Part shown: positions 13,459 to 24,880 of the stretch, one piece after another
Layout: each line of letters starts with the position of its first letter
Position numbering within the stretch: position 1 is the stretch's first letter
Assembly (NCBI GenBank): GCA_028386065.3
Contig: JAKUCV010005535.1
Coordinates: 51,270 to 115,269 of the forward strand
Origin: Turnera subulata
Taxonomy: Eukaryota; Streptophyta; Magnoliopsida; Malpighiales; Passifloraceae
Direction of reading: 5' to 3'
Length of the DNA: 64,000 bases
The notes under the pieces: model-generated
Databases searched by the model: none
Told to the model about the DNA's origin: nothing
The model's input: only the letters and a program-made list of their open reading frames with translations
Program-made: the position numbers and the translations under genes

Positions 13459-14793
13459 AACACACTATTCTTTTTTTTTCCTTTTTCTTTTTGAATGCTT
13501 CAGCGGTTCAGAATCTACTTAGCGCCCGAGCATCAGTGATGGAATCAAATTGACCTCCAAAGACCAAACCTGAAACCTGACAACAAAAGTTCCCAAAATA
13601 AAACATCTTTCTGCAATGGCAACTTGGATGAAATCCCATATCTGGCTTTGTGGGCTAAACCAAAATTTGAACAGAATAATGTATAAAAGAGGGGAAAAAA
13701 GGCAAACACATAAAGAAACATACATAATAAGCAAACAGCAGACTGATATGGTTGATGGCATAGGAAAACCCAGAAAAAGAAAAGGAAAGAGTATGCATAT
13801 ACCCTAATATCTGATGAGATGGTCGGATCGGGTAAAGCTAACAGAGACACTTAGACCTGATACAACCCAAAAAAAAAAATGAAAAACTAAATTTCAACTC
13901 CCCGCAAGCCCTACACACAAAGCCAATTTTTGGTCTTCCACACACAATAGTCAGCAAGACTCCAACACTGAACAGACCTTTTTTTCCTTTTGATATACAA
14001 AAATTGAAATAAAGTGAGAAACGAAAACAAACTCACCTTGATGGAAACCTCAAGGTAAAGAAAGGTTTTTTGACTTTTGAGAATTTCGGCGAAATGGGTT
14101 TGATCCAAATTAAGCAACAGCAAAAGCCGAGAGACCCAAACCAGCTGAGGCAGCTGATTTCAAGGAATCAAAGGAAGCTTTGCCAGTAGCAGCAGCAGCA
14201 GAGCATCCAAACCAAACCCACCAAACTTCAAGACATAGATTGTGATTTGCTTGGGTTTGATGAACAGTGATGGAGTATAAAATGAACTAATAATGACAGC
14301 AACAATAATAATAATTACAGAAATATGAGTAAACAGTAGCAGTGGTATTTTTTTAACCCAAAACAAAGAAATTATGTGTATGGATGGAGTCTATCTGCAA
14401 ACTGCAGCTCCTCTAAATTTGTCTAATTCTCTTCTCTCCCCTTTCGCCCTCGCTCTCTGTCTCTGTGTATGCGCGTGTTTTTTTCTCTCTCTCTCCCCCC
14501 TCGTTTTTATTTCTTTTTATTTCTCTTTTTCTTTTCGGTACATTTCTGCGACTCTGTGTGTTATAATGGTAAAGTATACCCATCTCTATTTCTATATTTA
14601 AAAAAAAAAATGAATTCTGTGTTATTTTTTAATTTCAATCTTCTGGCTAATTGAAGCATTGGCCAAAGTCAAACAGGCACGGGTTGCCTTAGACCTTAGT
14701 AATATGATCTATGTTATATTTTATTTTTTTTCTCTATTTTCCTTCTCTTTAATCCCCTTGATGCACTCGAGCTGTAATTCTTCCAGAGGAATT

Positions 14794-15082
14794 ACCATCA
14801 GGCGTGGTGGCCCAATGACAAAACCTTTAGCTTGTGCTTCCAGTCAAGTTCTATGGTGTAGCGTGGCCGAATACGGCCTTCCATACAGTGTGGGTGGTGA
14901 TCGTTGAGCCCGGTGACTCCCTGATATTATGACGCATAGCAGGCAGAAGTGTCCCTTGATGCTTTGGTGGGTGGTCTCTCATATAAAAATAGTTTAATGC
15001 CATGATATAACCGATATTGATCGGGATATGGACCGACGGGGTGATGATGCCACCATTGATGTCCTTTTTTCGAATAAAAAAA
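14794..15082 (+). mobile_element. tRNA-derived SINE copy 1, with target-site duplication
   Basis: A SINE-like body of about 289 bp begins with a tRNA A-box-like stretch (GGTGGCCCAATGACAAA), contains GTGGCCGAATA and GGACCGACGGGG shared with a second copy at 22004-22277, and ends in CGAATAAAAAAA. It lacks the internal segment with a clear B box that copy 2 retains. It is flanked by a 14-base direct repeat, CTTCCAGAGGAATT (14780-14793) and CTTTCAGAGGAATT (15083-15096), with one mismatch. The corresponding place in the right arm (about 15700) has no insertion. Confidence 0.8.
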
Positions 15083-15119
15083 CTTTCAGAGGAATTTGCC
15101 ACTTGCCATTAGACTCCTC

Positions 15120-15670
15120 ATCAGCTTTAGCGTTTTGCGCATTCTAATGCATTTTTTTTGTTGAAGAAAAAAAAAATGATGCCGTCATTGTTCTTTCGAT
15201 TCAACCCTGACAACACTTGTTACATCTTGACTTTAGACCCTTCTCATAAGAGAGACCGCCTACCAAGATATCGATGAAGAGTCTTGCCTGCCCAAGTGTG
15301 ATAATTCGGAGAATTTCATGGACTCTATTATCTACTAGCATAACTGATGCATATGAGCCACTTTTTTTTTTTTATCACCCTAAGGAGCCTCATGTTCATT
15401 CTTAATGTACCTATACATACTTTCAATCCCTACTTAATTTAAACTTAATTTAAACTAAGAAACGTCTATACTAAAACCTGAATGTCTTTGGTGACTCAAG
15501 GGCTTTGGTCGCGTTATGAGCTCCTTTTGAGCGCCTTTAATGTTCTTTCATTTCTATGTATTCGGGTTAGAGAATTAGATTTAGTTTGGAATGGTTTATA
15601 GATCGTATAACACAATAACATACATGACATTTATAAAGAGAAAAGAGAATAAGAAAAAAAGAAAGAGAGG
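15120..15670. other. Central spacer of the inverted duplication
   Basis: About 550 bp of AT-rich DNA between the two arms, with no gene I can support. If both arms use their conserved pyrimidine-rich upstream blocks (about 14400-14560 and 15950-16100) as promoters, this is the middle of a divergent promoter region about 3.6 kb long between start codons. Confidence 0.5.
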
Positions 15671-17059
15671 AAAGATTGAAGCCAAAGTCTAATAGTATCA
15701 AAATTCCATTGTAAGAATTACAGGAAGGTTAAAAACTCGAGCGCATCAAAGCGTAGGAAAAAAAAAAAAAGAGTAAAAGAGAGAGAAAATAATAAAAGAA
15801 AGCATAGACTGATAAGACAACCCGTGTCCTGTTTGACCGGGCTAAAGCTTAGATTAGCCAGAAGGCATATATAACTAATGAAATAAGAAAGATAATACAA
15901 AAATCATTTTTAAATAATAAAAGTTTAGAAATAGAAATGGATACACTTTACCATTATAACACACAGACAGAGTCGCAGAAATGTACAAAAAAGAAAAATA
16001 GAAATAAAAAGAAATAAGAGAGAGAGAGAGAAACACACACGCATACACAAAGACAGAAAGCAAGAGCGAAAGAGGAGAGAATTAGACAAATTTACAGTAG
16101 CTGCAGTTTGTAGATAGACTCCATCCGTACACATAATTTCTTTGTCTTGAAACAGGAAAAGAAGAAAAGTACTACTGCTACTATTTACTCATATTTGTAT
16201 TATTATTTTTAGTTGTTAGACTCCATCACTGTTCATCAAACCCAAGCAAATCACAATCTGTTATAAGTCTTGAAGTTTGTAGGTTTGGGTTTGGATGCTC
16301 TGCTGCTGCTGCTGCTACTGACAAAGCTTCCTTTGATTCCTTGAAATCAGTCTTTTTGGCTCAGCACTTTGGCTCTATCGGCTTTTGCTGTTGCTTAATT
16401 TGGATCAAACCCATTTCGCCAAAATTATCAAAAGTCAAGCCTTTACCTTGAGGTTTCCATCAAGGTGAGTTTGATTTCGTTTCCTGCTTTCTTTCAATTT
16501 TGTATGTCCAAAGCAAAAAGGGTCGTTCAGTTTTGGGGTCTTGCTGGGCTATTGTGTGTGAAAGACCAAAAATTGGCTTTGTGTGTAGGGCTTGTGGGGA
16601 GTTGAAATTTAGTTTTTCTTTTTTTTTTTGGTTGTATCAGGTCTAAGTGTCTCTGTTAGCTTTGCCCGATCCGACCCTCTCATCAGATATTAGGGTATAT
16701 GCTTAGCTTTTTTTTGGTCTTTAAAGTTATGGATGCTTTTGTTCTTTATCTGGGTTTTCCTATGCCATCAATCATTTCAGTTTGTTCCTTGCTTATTATG
16801 TATGCTCTATTATGTGTTTCCCCTTTTTTCCCCCTCCTCTATTTTTCAATTTTTTTTTGTTTAGCCCAAGAAGCAGATATGGAATTTCATCCTAGTTCAT
16901 TGCTGAAAGATGTTTTATTTTGGGAACTTTTGTTGTCAGGTTTCAAGTTTGGTTTCTGGGGGTCAATTTGATTCTATTACTGATGCTCAGGCGCTAAGTA
17001 GATTCTGAACCTCAAAAACATTCAAAAAGAAAAAGAAAAAAGAAGAAGAAGAGAGTGTT

Positions 17060-20000
17060 ATGGAAGGGGCGCTCAAATATCCAGGGATTATTGACCTCAA
17101 CACTCCCCATGACAACAACTTCCATGACCTTTCCCAAGGGTTTTATCATAAACTTGGCGGCGAGGGTTCCAACATGTCAATCGACAGCTTTGGAAGCTTA
17201 CAGACCAGCAATGGCGGTGGCTCCGTTGCAATGTCCATCGATAACAGCAGCGTTGGCTCTAACGATTCTCATACCCGCATACTCAACCACCAAGGTTTGA
17301 AGCGCCATGCTACCGACAACTACTCTGTAGCCCACAGCGTCAACCACCGGACCAAACGAGTTACTCATGCTCTGAGTGATGATGCACTGGCTCATGCCCT
17401 CATGGATCCCAACTTCCCAACCTGTGGCCTTGAAGATTATGATGAGTGGACCATTGATTTGAGAAAGCTCAATATGGGCCCGCCTTTTGCACAGGGGGCG
17501 TTTGGTAAACTCTACAGAGGCACCTACAACGGGGAGGATGTCGCCATCAAAATCTTGGAGAGGCCCCAGAATGACCCTGATAAGGCAAAGCTGATGGAGC
17601 AGCAGTTTCAGCAGGAGGTTACCATGCTCGCCAATCTAAAGCATCCCAACATCGTTCGATTCATTGGGGCCTGTTTCAAACCCATGGTGTGGTGCATCGT
17701 TACCGAATATGCCAAAGGAGGTTCGGTCCGCCAATTCTTGACCAAACGCCAGAATAGGGCAGTGCCACTCAAGTTGGCAGTTAAGCAGGCGTTAGACGTT
17801 GCAAAGGGGATGGCCCATGTTCATGGGCTTAACCTCATTCATAGAGATTTGAAGTCAGACAATCTTTTGATTTTTGGGGACAAATCCATCAAGATTGCTG
17901 ATTTTGGGGTGGCTCGCATTGAGGTGCAGACTGAAGGAATGACACCAGAGACGGGGACATATCGCTGGATGGCACCGTAAGGCTCTTAATCCCCGACTTA
18001 TCTAGGATTACGGTGCTACTCTTTCTTTTCTGACTCTTTATTTCTTTAACCAATCACATGTGATGCCTGCCGGTCCTTGTTTTTGTGTTATACTCCTTAT
18101 ATCTAGGTTCTTGAATTTTGCCACAGACAGTCCTGTTTTGTTTTTCCACTAATTGATGATTGTACTCTCGAATGAATGCTTGTAACTGCCCATGGGCTTC
18201 TTGGCTCTACCGTTGCCGGAGCTGACAGGCTGTGCTGTTCGATTATTTTTTGATTAGGCTTCGTGATTCAATCTCTAATACTGGTTTATAGCATCTTATC
18301 TGGCTTTCATTTTAAGTGCCTATCTGCTGCCATGTAACTCCAACTCTGGTGTTGGTTTCTAGCATCTTGTCTAGCTTTCCTTTTTAAGTGCCTATTTGCT
18401 GTCATGTAGCTCAAACTGCTGTCTAGGTTACGAGCCTAACCTGGTGAGATCCACAGTAGATCATTGCATTAGTCGTTTGTTGGTTTTTGAACTTTCCTGC
18501 CCTTGAATCTGGACTCCTTTTATTAACTTGTAAGAACCTAGCGATGTTTTGTAGAACTTGTGCGATGGTTTGCTACTTAGTTACGCTTTAGGAAGGTTTT
18601 AGCTTGAATTAATCATTACTGAAATGGTTGGCAGAAGCAACTGAAGCCATATGATATTATATTTTTCTCATGTAAGTGTTCAAATGGATAAAGTGGATTT
18701 TTGGTCCATGTACTCACCTCGATTTTTGAATGTGGTCATTGTACTCAATTTTCATGACTTTTGGTCCTTGTACTATGTTTTCATTAAATTTGGTACTTCC
18801 AGACACGTGTCATCATTTGATTGGTTAAGTCATCATGTGGGATTTAAATTGGACCAACTGAATGATGACATTTGTCCGAAAGTACCAAATTTAATAAAAA
18901 CATGGAGTAAAAGGACCAAAATCCATGAAAACTGAGTGCAATGACCACAGTTAAAATCCGAGGGGAGTACAGGGACCAACAATCCACTTTATCCGTGTTC
19001 AAATTACAAAAGAAACATATCACTGGTACAACAAAATGGTTTAGCAAAATGTTTACAGGTTTCAATTATAATGAGCATATTGGGCACAGTAGTCGAGGCA
19101 TTTATAATATCTTTGCCATATGTTAACTAAGTGGTCAATTTCCATGGTTTTACAAAAAGTGACCATTTGCTGATTCGTGATGCCCGGAATATATATATAT
19201 TCCCTCAGAAATGAACAGATTCAAGATCTAGATTGTAGCACACCCCTTCACTATGCTTGAGACGAAACTATGAGTGTGTTTTCTGTTATGTTGAGATCAC
19301 TGTTTTGGTGTTTTCCAGATGGATTTTGTTGATTAAATAGTCAATAACTTATGTTATTTTCTTTTTCAAGGAAAGCTCCTTTGTTCACTTCCTCTTTTCT
19401 TGATCTGCTTGATAAGGCCATTGCATTAGGCGTTTGTGGCTTTATCTGTTGGTTACAAAACCAAGTTTATCTGATGTACTGTCGCAATTCTATTCAGTTG
19501 GTTAAAAATCATCTTCCCCTAGCGCAAGCAATCTAGCCAATCCAGCTACTGGATGTTATGGTACTTTGATTGAGCTTGTATGACTGAACTGTCAATAGAG
19601 TAGTTGTTTTGGATATTGGTGACGAAAAAAAATTAGAAACTGTATTTCTAGTGTTTTGTTCTTTTTTGGAAGTAATGGCGATACTTGAGAGGAGGACGTG
19701 TTATTATCTTTTGTAGCCGTAAAGATGATGCTCATTGATTGCTGGTAAATTACTTGTTAGTGAAGAGCTTGGTCACCCTCATGGGTTTCTTTCTGTGAAG
19801 GGTCACTCCTTGTTTGGATTAAGCAGATCTGAGATATACTGTTGTCTTCTTGTTCTTTTGTGCAGGGAGATGATCCAACACAGGCCCTACACGCAGAAAG
19901 TGGATGTCTATAGCTTTGGGATTGTTCTATGGGAACTCATCACCGGAAATCTTCCATTCCATAACATGACCGCGGTGCAGGCAGCTTTTGCAGTTGTCAA

Positions 20001-20205
20001 TAAGGGCGTCCGTCCTACCATCCCTGGTGATTGCTTGCCTGCTCTAAGTGAGATAATGACTCGGTGCTGGGATGCCAATCCTGATGTGAGGCCAACCTTT
20101 GTTGAAGTTGTCAAAATGCTCGAGGATGCAGAGACTGAGATCATGACTACCGTAAGGAAAGCTCGCTTCAGATGTTGCATGTCCCTACCCATGACTGTTG
20201 ACTGA
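17060..20205 (+). CDS. STY13: Raf-like protein kinase, STY13-type (copy A')
   Basis: A second complete copy of the kinase at 10581-13458, on the opposite strand. Exons 17060-17976 and 19866-20205 have the same lengths (917 and 340 nt) and splice positions, giving 418 aa. I read the protein as identical to copy A. By eye there are about 16 single-base differences in 1257 coding bases, all in third positions. Catalytic residues are K164, D263 and DFG 281-283. The 5'-UTR intron is 16465-16939. The coding intron is 1889 bp, longer than in copy A because of the MITE and the local duplication. Both genes look functional. Kinase activity is inferred from the intact motifs. Confidence 0.95.
18283..18424. 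repeat. Tandem duplication of about 71 bp in the kinase A' intron
   Basis: Two imperfect adjacent copies (about 18283-18353 and 18354-18424) share GGTTT(A/C)TAGCATCTT and AAGTGCCTAT. The left arm has a single copy at the matching place near 12200, so the duplication arose after the arms separated, or was lost on the left. Confidence 0.7.
18686..18994. mobile_element. MULE-type MITE with 10-bp target-site duplication
   Basis: A 309-bp non-coding element whose two halves are inverted copies over about 130 bp. The ends read GGATAAAGTGGATT and AATCCACTTTATCC, and TTTTGGTCC(A/T)TGTACT-like phrases recur inside. The flanking direct repeat is GTGTTCAAAT at 18676-18685 and 18995-19004. The left arm carries a single GTGTTCAAAT at the matching site (reverse complement, about 11861-11870), a true empty site. 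A 9-11 bp duplication and long inverted ends fit the Mutator superfamily. Confidence 0.88.
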
Positions 20206-20635
20206 TGTCCAAAGGAATGGAACGAAATTATAGTAGGACATAAAAATAGAAACAAGTGGAAAAGAAGAAAAAGAAGTCCGGGAGAGGTGATATGTTTTAG
20301 CTTTGTGTATTCATCAGGTTTTTTCTTTTCCATTTTTAGGGGAGGAAAGTATATGATAAGGACAGGTGGATTGGGATTTCCTTTGAATGAATTTGTGTTG
20401 CTGAATTCGTGCTTGATGAGGTGTGCGCGTGCAAGTAATTTGTCAAGTTGTTTCTCCGCCTTCCCCTTTTGGTCTCTGACAAATATAAGGCATTTACTTA
20501 AAATTGCGGAGAAGAATAATGCCTGTGTCTATGAAGAAATCTGCACAATAATATGAAGGCCGAACTGACAAACAGCCGTGGCTTTTATTGTGCGGTAGTC
20601 ATCTTAATTTATTACTCATCCATATGCCATTTGGT

Positions 20636-21095
20636 TTAATAGTAATTTTGGTGGCTTTGCTCATCATATCGGTACTGGGACTTCGGTTTTGGCGGAGCTT
20701 TGGGGTTTGGTGGATGGATTATCTTTGGCATGGGAGTTGGGGTGTCGGAGGCCGTTCGTGGAGTCTGATTCAAAAATCGTTGTGGATATGGTGTTGGGCC
20801 GTTCTCACAACCCAGCCCTATACCGCCCATTCATTAGTTCCATCCGTAACTGGCTTGCTCGTGAGTGGGGGACATTAGGCTCACCCATGTATCTCGGGAA
20901 GTCAATACTGTTGCAGATTGGCTTGCAGGTTTTTGGTTATTCTCGTCTTATTGGTATTCATGTTTTAGATACGCCTCCTGGGGGCTGTTTAAATATTTTG
21001 TATGCAGATGTAATTGGCGTGGCTCCCGCTCAGTTCCTACATTATAATTTCTTAATATAGGCCTTGTGCCACCATTTCAACAAAAAAAAAAAAAA
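20636..21095 (+). pseudogene. 5'-truncated LINE relic with RNase H domain and poly-A tail
   Basis: The translation includes GTGTSVLAELWGLVDGLSLA and ESDSKIVVDMV in one frame, then THVSREVNTVADWLAG in another. Together these are the RNase H domain found at the 3' end of plant LINE polyproteins. A frameshift near 20855-20870 separates the two parts. A run of 14 A at 21082-21095 marks the 3' end. The left limit is where similarity to the outer flank of the left arm stops. The copy is dead: it is truncated, frameshifted and lacks reverse transcriptase. Confidence 0.85.
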
Positions 21096-21475
21096 TGTAG
21101 GCAGCTAAAATTTTAATCAAGTTCTTCCGCTCCAATTTGGTTTAATCACATCATTTCTCCGTCTGTGTGCCATACACCATCACATATGTATTTATAAACA
21201 GTAATATTTTTGCTAAAGACCCATTTATTTAATTCCACTCTGTTTCTAAAAATTGAAAAAAAAAGTCAATTTCTATTACTATTTAGTCGACACAAGAAAT
21301 GGATTAAGATTATTTTTGGTCCCTCTAGTGTAACCAAGAGCTTAATCAGGTGCCTCCACCCTAATTTGGCCTAAATCCTAATCACATCCTTCCTCCGCCT
21401 TTGTGAGGGTTAATGTACTGCTGCCCCATTTTGGTTATAAATCATCTGTCATGAGAAAAAGGCAAAAAGCCATAA
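21096..21475. other. Intergenic DNA between LINE relic and MITE
   Basis: No gene. Two diverged related phrases occur (about 21100-21175 and 21330-21410), sharing CCAATTTGG/CTAATTTGG and AATCACATC...CTCCG. They may be remnants of an older element. Confidence 0.35.
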
Positions 21476-21854
21476 GACCATCTCCAGTGTGGGCTTCATG
21501 ACAGGGCTCTATTTGCCATATCAGCAATTTAGAGTCTGTCTCGCCACTGGAGGAAAAAGAGAGGCTCTGTGAATAGAAGAGACCGTCTCTAAAAATAGAG
21601 ACCGGGAGAGCCCGCCTCTATCTACTTCCTCTATTATTATATTATTTAATTTGTATATAATAAAAATTATATTTGTAAGATTAATAATATAATATACATA
21701 TGGGTCCTCAATAGAGCCTCCGAATAGAGCCTGTATGATTGGACGATATCAGAGGCTCTAAATGTAAGTGAAGGCTCTGTCTGATGTGGCGTTGATGTGG
21801 CGCTGATATGGCAATAATAGAGCCTCCGGATAGAGCCTGAGACTGGAGATGGTC
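21476..21854. mobile_element. MITE with GACCATCTCCAGT terminal inverted repeats
   Basis: The element of about 379 bp starts GACCATCTCCAGT and ends ACTGGAGATGGTC, exact inverted repeats of 13 bases. Internally, phrases such as AGAGCCTCCG(A/G)ATAGAGCCTG recur in both orientations around an AT-rich centre. No clear target-site duplication was found, so I do not assign a superfamily. It lies in the 3' flank of kinase copy C. Confidence 0.7.
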
Positions 21855-22003
21855 AGAAGCCACGTCATTAAGTGGAGCCTACTTAACAGTAACCAATCCC
21901 AAACCTGGCTTTCATATTATCCTGCAAATTTCTTTACAATCCTAGCAATATTACTACGAGCAAATGCTAATATTTCTCCCGAGGGAAGGTGAAGAAACAA
22001 CTT

Positions 22004-22277
22004 GGGTTCGAGTCCCGACGCTTCCAGTCAAGCCCCATTATACTGTGATGTGGCCGAATATGGCCTTCCACACTGTGGGGTGGTGGCCGTTGAGCCCGGG
22101 GTCTCCCCAACACTATGACGCGTAGCAGGCGAGGGTGTCCGCTGGTGCCCCGGTGGGCGGTCTCTCCTATGAGGAGGGTCTAATGCCAGGATGTAACCGG
22201 TTCTGACCGGGGCCTGGACCGACGGGGCGATGATGACACCACTGATGCCTTTTTTTTTGCGACAAAAAAAAAAAAAA
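22004..22277 (+). mobile_element. SINE copy 2 (5'-truncated) in the kinase C 3' flank
   Basis: It begins GGGTTCGAGTCCCGACG, a good tRNA B box, and shares GCTTCCAGTCAAG, GTGGCCGAATA and GGACCGACGGGG with the SINE at 14794-15082. It ends GCGACAAAAAAAA. Comparison with the kinase A flank (about 10337-10347, AAACAACTTGAC) gives an empty site: AAACAACTT, then the element, then CTTGACAC. Only a short duplication (at least CTT) can be read because it merges with the A tail. Confidence 0.8.
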
Positions 22278-22528
22278 CTTGACACATTACTTGTCCGCGC
22301 ATCTCATCAAGCACTAACTTAACAACACAAATCCATTCAAATAAGAAATCCCAAGTCCAACTGTGCTTACCATGTACTTTCCTCCCAGGAATGAAAAATA
22401 CACAAAACTAAATAAATACACAAATTAGCTATGAGAAGACATCACCTCTAATCCCCCACCTCCTCTACTTGTTATTCACTGGTTTCTGTTTTATGTCCTA
22501 TATAATCCTGTTCCATATCAGGATGCCC

Positions 22529-23859
22529 TCAATGGTATGAAATGTAAGTTCTGAAGCGAGCCTTTCGTACGGTAGTCATGATCTCAGTCTTTGTATCTTC
22601 AAGCATTTTAACAACTTCAGCAAAGGTTGGCCTCACATCAGGGTTTTCGTCCCAGCACCGAGTCATGATCTTACTTAGCGCAGGCAAGCAATCACTAGGG
22701 ATGGTTGGACGGAGGCCCTGGCTGATAACTTCACAAGCTGCCTGCATTGAGCTAATGCCATCGAATGGAATATTTCCGGTGACGAGTTCCCACAGAACAA
22801 TCCCAAAGCTGTAGACATCCACTTTCTGTGTGTAAGGCCTGTGTTGGATCATCTCCCTGCAAGCAAGGACAAGGCAGCAGGATATATCTAAGATAATATG
22901 AAGTCATGAAGATATGAATATTAAGTGAGTATGAAATATTTCAAGTTAAATTTATGAAAAAAAATGGGAACAGACTGACAAAACAGGAGATTATAAGCTA
23001 GTTAAGTAAAGGATTAAGAGTCATACGGTGCCATCCAGCGATATGTCCCGGTCTCAGGTGTCATTCCTTCAGGGTGTACCTCAATGCGTGCCACTCCAAA
23101 ATCAGCAATCTTGATGGTTTTGTCACCAAAGATCAAGAGATTTTGAGATTTCAAATCTCTATGAATGAGGTTACAGGAATGAATGTAGGCCATCCCGTTT
23201 GCAACATCTAATGCCTGGTTAACTGCCAGCTTGAGTGGCGCAATATCTGTGTGGAGTCTTTTGCTCAAGAATTCGCGAACCGAACCCCCCTTGGCATATT
23301 CGGTAACAATGCACCACACCAGGGGCTTGAAACAGGCGCCAATAAATCGAACAATGTTGGGATGGCTAAGACTGGCGAGCAAGGACACCTCTTGGTTGAA
23401 CTGATGCTGCATCACCCTTGCCATATCAGGGTTGTTTAAGGGCTTCTCCAAGATTTTGATGGCCACATCCTGGCCATTGTAGCTGCCCCTGTAGACTTTG
23501 CCAAATGCCCCTCGTGCAACTAGCGGACCTATATTAAGCTTCCACAATTCAATCATCCAGGGTTCAAAACCTATAAGTCCATAGGTATCGGAATTGGGAT
23601 CCATCAGGGCATGGACCAGTGCATCATCAGTCAAAGCATGAGGAACTCTTCCCCTTTGATTGATGCTGTGGGCTACTGAGTAGCAGTTGTTAGTATCATT
23701 AGCATTGCCGGTTCGAGTGTGATTAGAGCCAACGCTGCTGTTACCAATGGACATTGCAATAGAGCCATCGCCATTGCTGTGATCAATTGACATGCTGGAA
23801 CCCTCGCCGGCATGGACTTTGTGATCCATAATCCTCAAATTTTTGAAAGCCCCCAACAT
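22529..23859 (-). CDS. Raf-like protein kinase, STY13-like paralogue (copy C)
   Basis: A third kinase in the cluster. Exons 23859-23027 and 22856-22529 join at the same APE-codon site as in copies A and A' and give 386 aa. The N-terminal leader is shorter (about 98 residues before the kinase domain). The glycine loop ARGAFG, VAIK lysine 135, HRDLK with Asp235, DFG 253-255 and [12 protein letters not shown] are intact, so an active kinase is expected. The C-terminus reads [10 protein letters not shown] and differs from the PMTVD ending of the others. The intron is only 170 bp against 1.6-1.9 kb in A and A'. It is the oldest split of the three by sequence. The 3' flanks share short phrases with the A-copy flank, so the duplicated unit included flanking DNA. 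Confidence 0.92.
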
Positions 23860-24880
23860 CTAATGCCAGAATCAACTTCAGTAATGGAAATTAAATTGTC
23901 CGAAAAACCACCAAACCTGAAACCCCACAAACAAGTTCCTTAGAGCGAGACAACCACCCAACTGATGTAAACCACCCAACTGATGTATGTGGTTGATAGT
24001 ATAGGAAACCGCAGCAGAATAACACAACACATCCATAACTATGCAAAAAAAAAATACATCCACAACTACAAAAAACTATACCTATATCCTGATATCGAAA
24101 ATGGTCAGATTGGGCAATGTTGATAGAGATGCTTAAGACTTAAAACTGATTCGTGACGGATTCATAAAGGAAACAAAACTGCCCTAAAAGCTATTATTTT
24201 GTCTTACACACACAGTAGTGCAGCAAGACCACAAACTCAAGGACCCTTTTTGACAAGAAGTACAAACCGAAAGAAAACAAAATCAAAACTCACCTTGAGG
24301 TGCTTGAAACAGCAAAATCCGAGAGGCAAATACGATATCAAGAGAACAAAGAAGATTGTCACTAGCAGAGAGCATCAAAACAAAAACTCAAATCCTTCAA
24401 GATTAAGATTGTGGTTTGCTTTTATTTTGTGCCATGTATAAAAGTCAGGAAGTTAAAAACTTAAAATGGCAAGTCAAATGTTCAAGATGTTAATGATAGC
24501 AATTATCTCACAATTATCGACACATTAAATCTTGTGCTACTTGTAAGTTTGATTTGTTTCAATCCTTATCAATAAACACCATGTAAGAATTTCCAAAAAA
24601 TAAGGAGATGATTAAGGATAGATTATCTTTTGTAATCATCTAATCAGTAATCATCACTTCACTCGTTTTGGAAGTGTTGCTTTTTATGTTGGTTCAAAAA
24701 AGCTTGAGAATTGCTAGTTCACGAAATCATCAACCAAGATGGAAAGCACCAAAATTGTAGCCTTCCTCAATTCCCAAATGCGTATTTAGAAAAAGGCCTA
24801 AGATTTAGAAGGAGCCCAAGTCTGCTTATCCATTTAGATTGGACTACTTTGGGTTTAATTTGAGGCTTCCACTCTCATAA
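23860..24880. other. Kinase C upstream region and intergenic DNA
   Basis: The part to about 24440 resembles the 5' leader and promoter of kinase copies A and A', including a probable 5'-UTR splice donor at AACTCACCTTGAGG (reverse strand, about 24290). The rest is AT-rich with no supported gene. Confidence 0.45.

Larger units (their letters stand above)
10170..15120. repeat. Left arm of a ~5-kb inverted duplication
   Basis: Read as reverse complement, this stretch aligns with 15670-20635 over its length: 3' flank, both coding exons, the intron, the 5'-UTR intron, the pyrimidine-rich promoter and further upstream sequence. Borders are approximate. The outer limit is set by the phrase ATGCCATTT at about 10180 (reverse strand) and 20627. 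The inner limit is set by ATTAGACT at about 15107, matched on the opposite strand near 15690. Noncoding parts differ by roughly a tenth, including indels, so this is an old real duplication rather than an assembly echo. The left arm alone contains a SINE at 14794-15082. Confidence 0.85.
15670..20635. repeat. Right arm of the inverted duplication
   Basis: This is the reverse-complement counterpart of 10170-15120. Features found only in this arm are a 309-bp MITE at 18686-18994, a local tandem duplication of about 71 bp in the kinase intron (18283-18424), and a LINE relic at its outer edge (20636-21095). A GA microsatellite occurs around 16018-16032. Confidence 0.85.

Noticed and set aside
21990..22030. 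A stand-alone tRNA gene at GGTTCGAGTCCCGACG
   Set aside because: There is no cloverleaf and the sequence continues as a SINE shared with 14794-15082.
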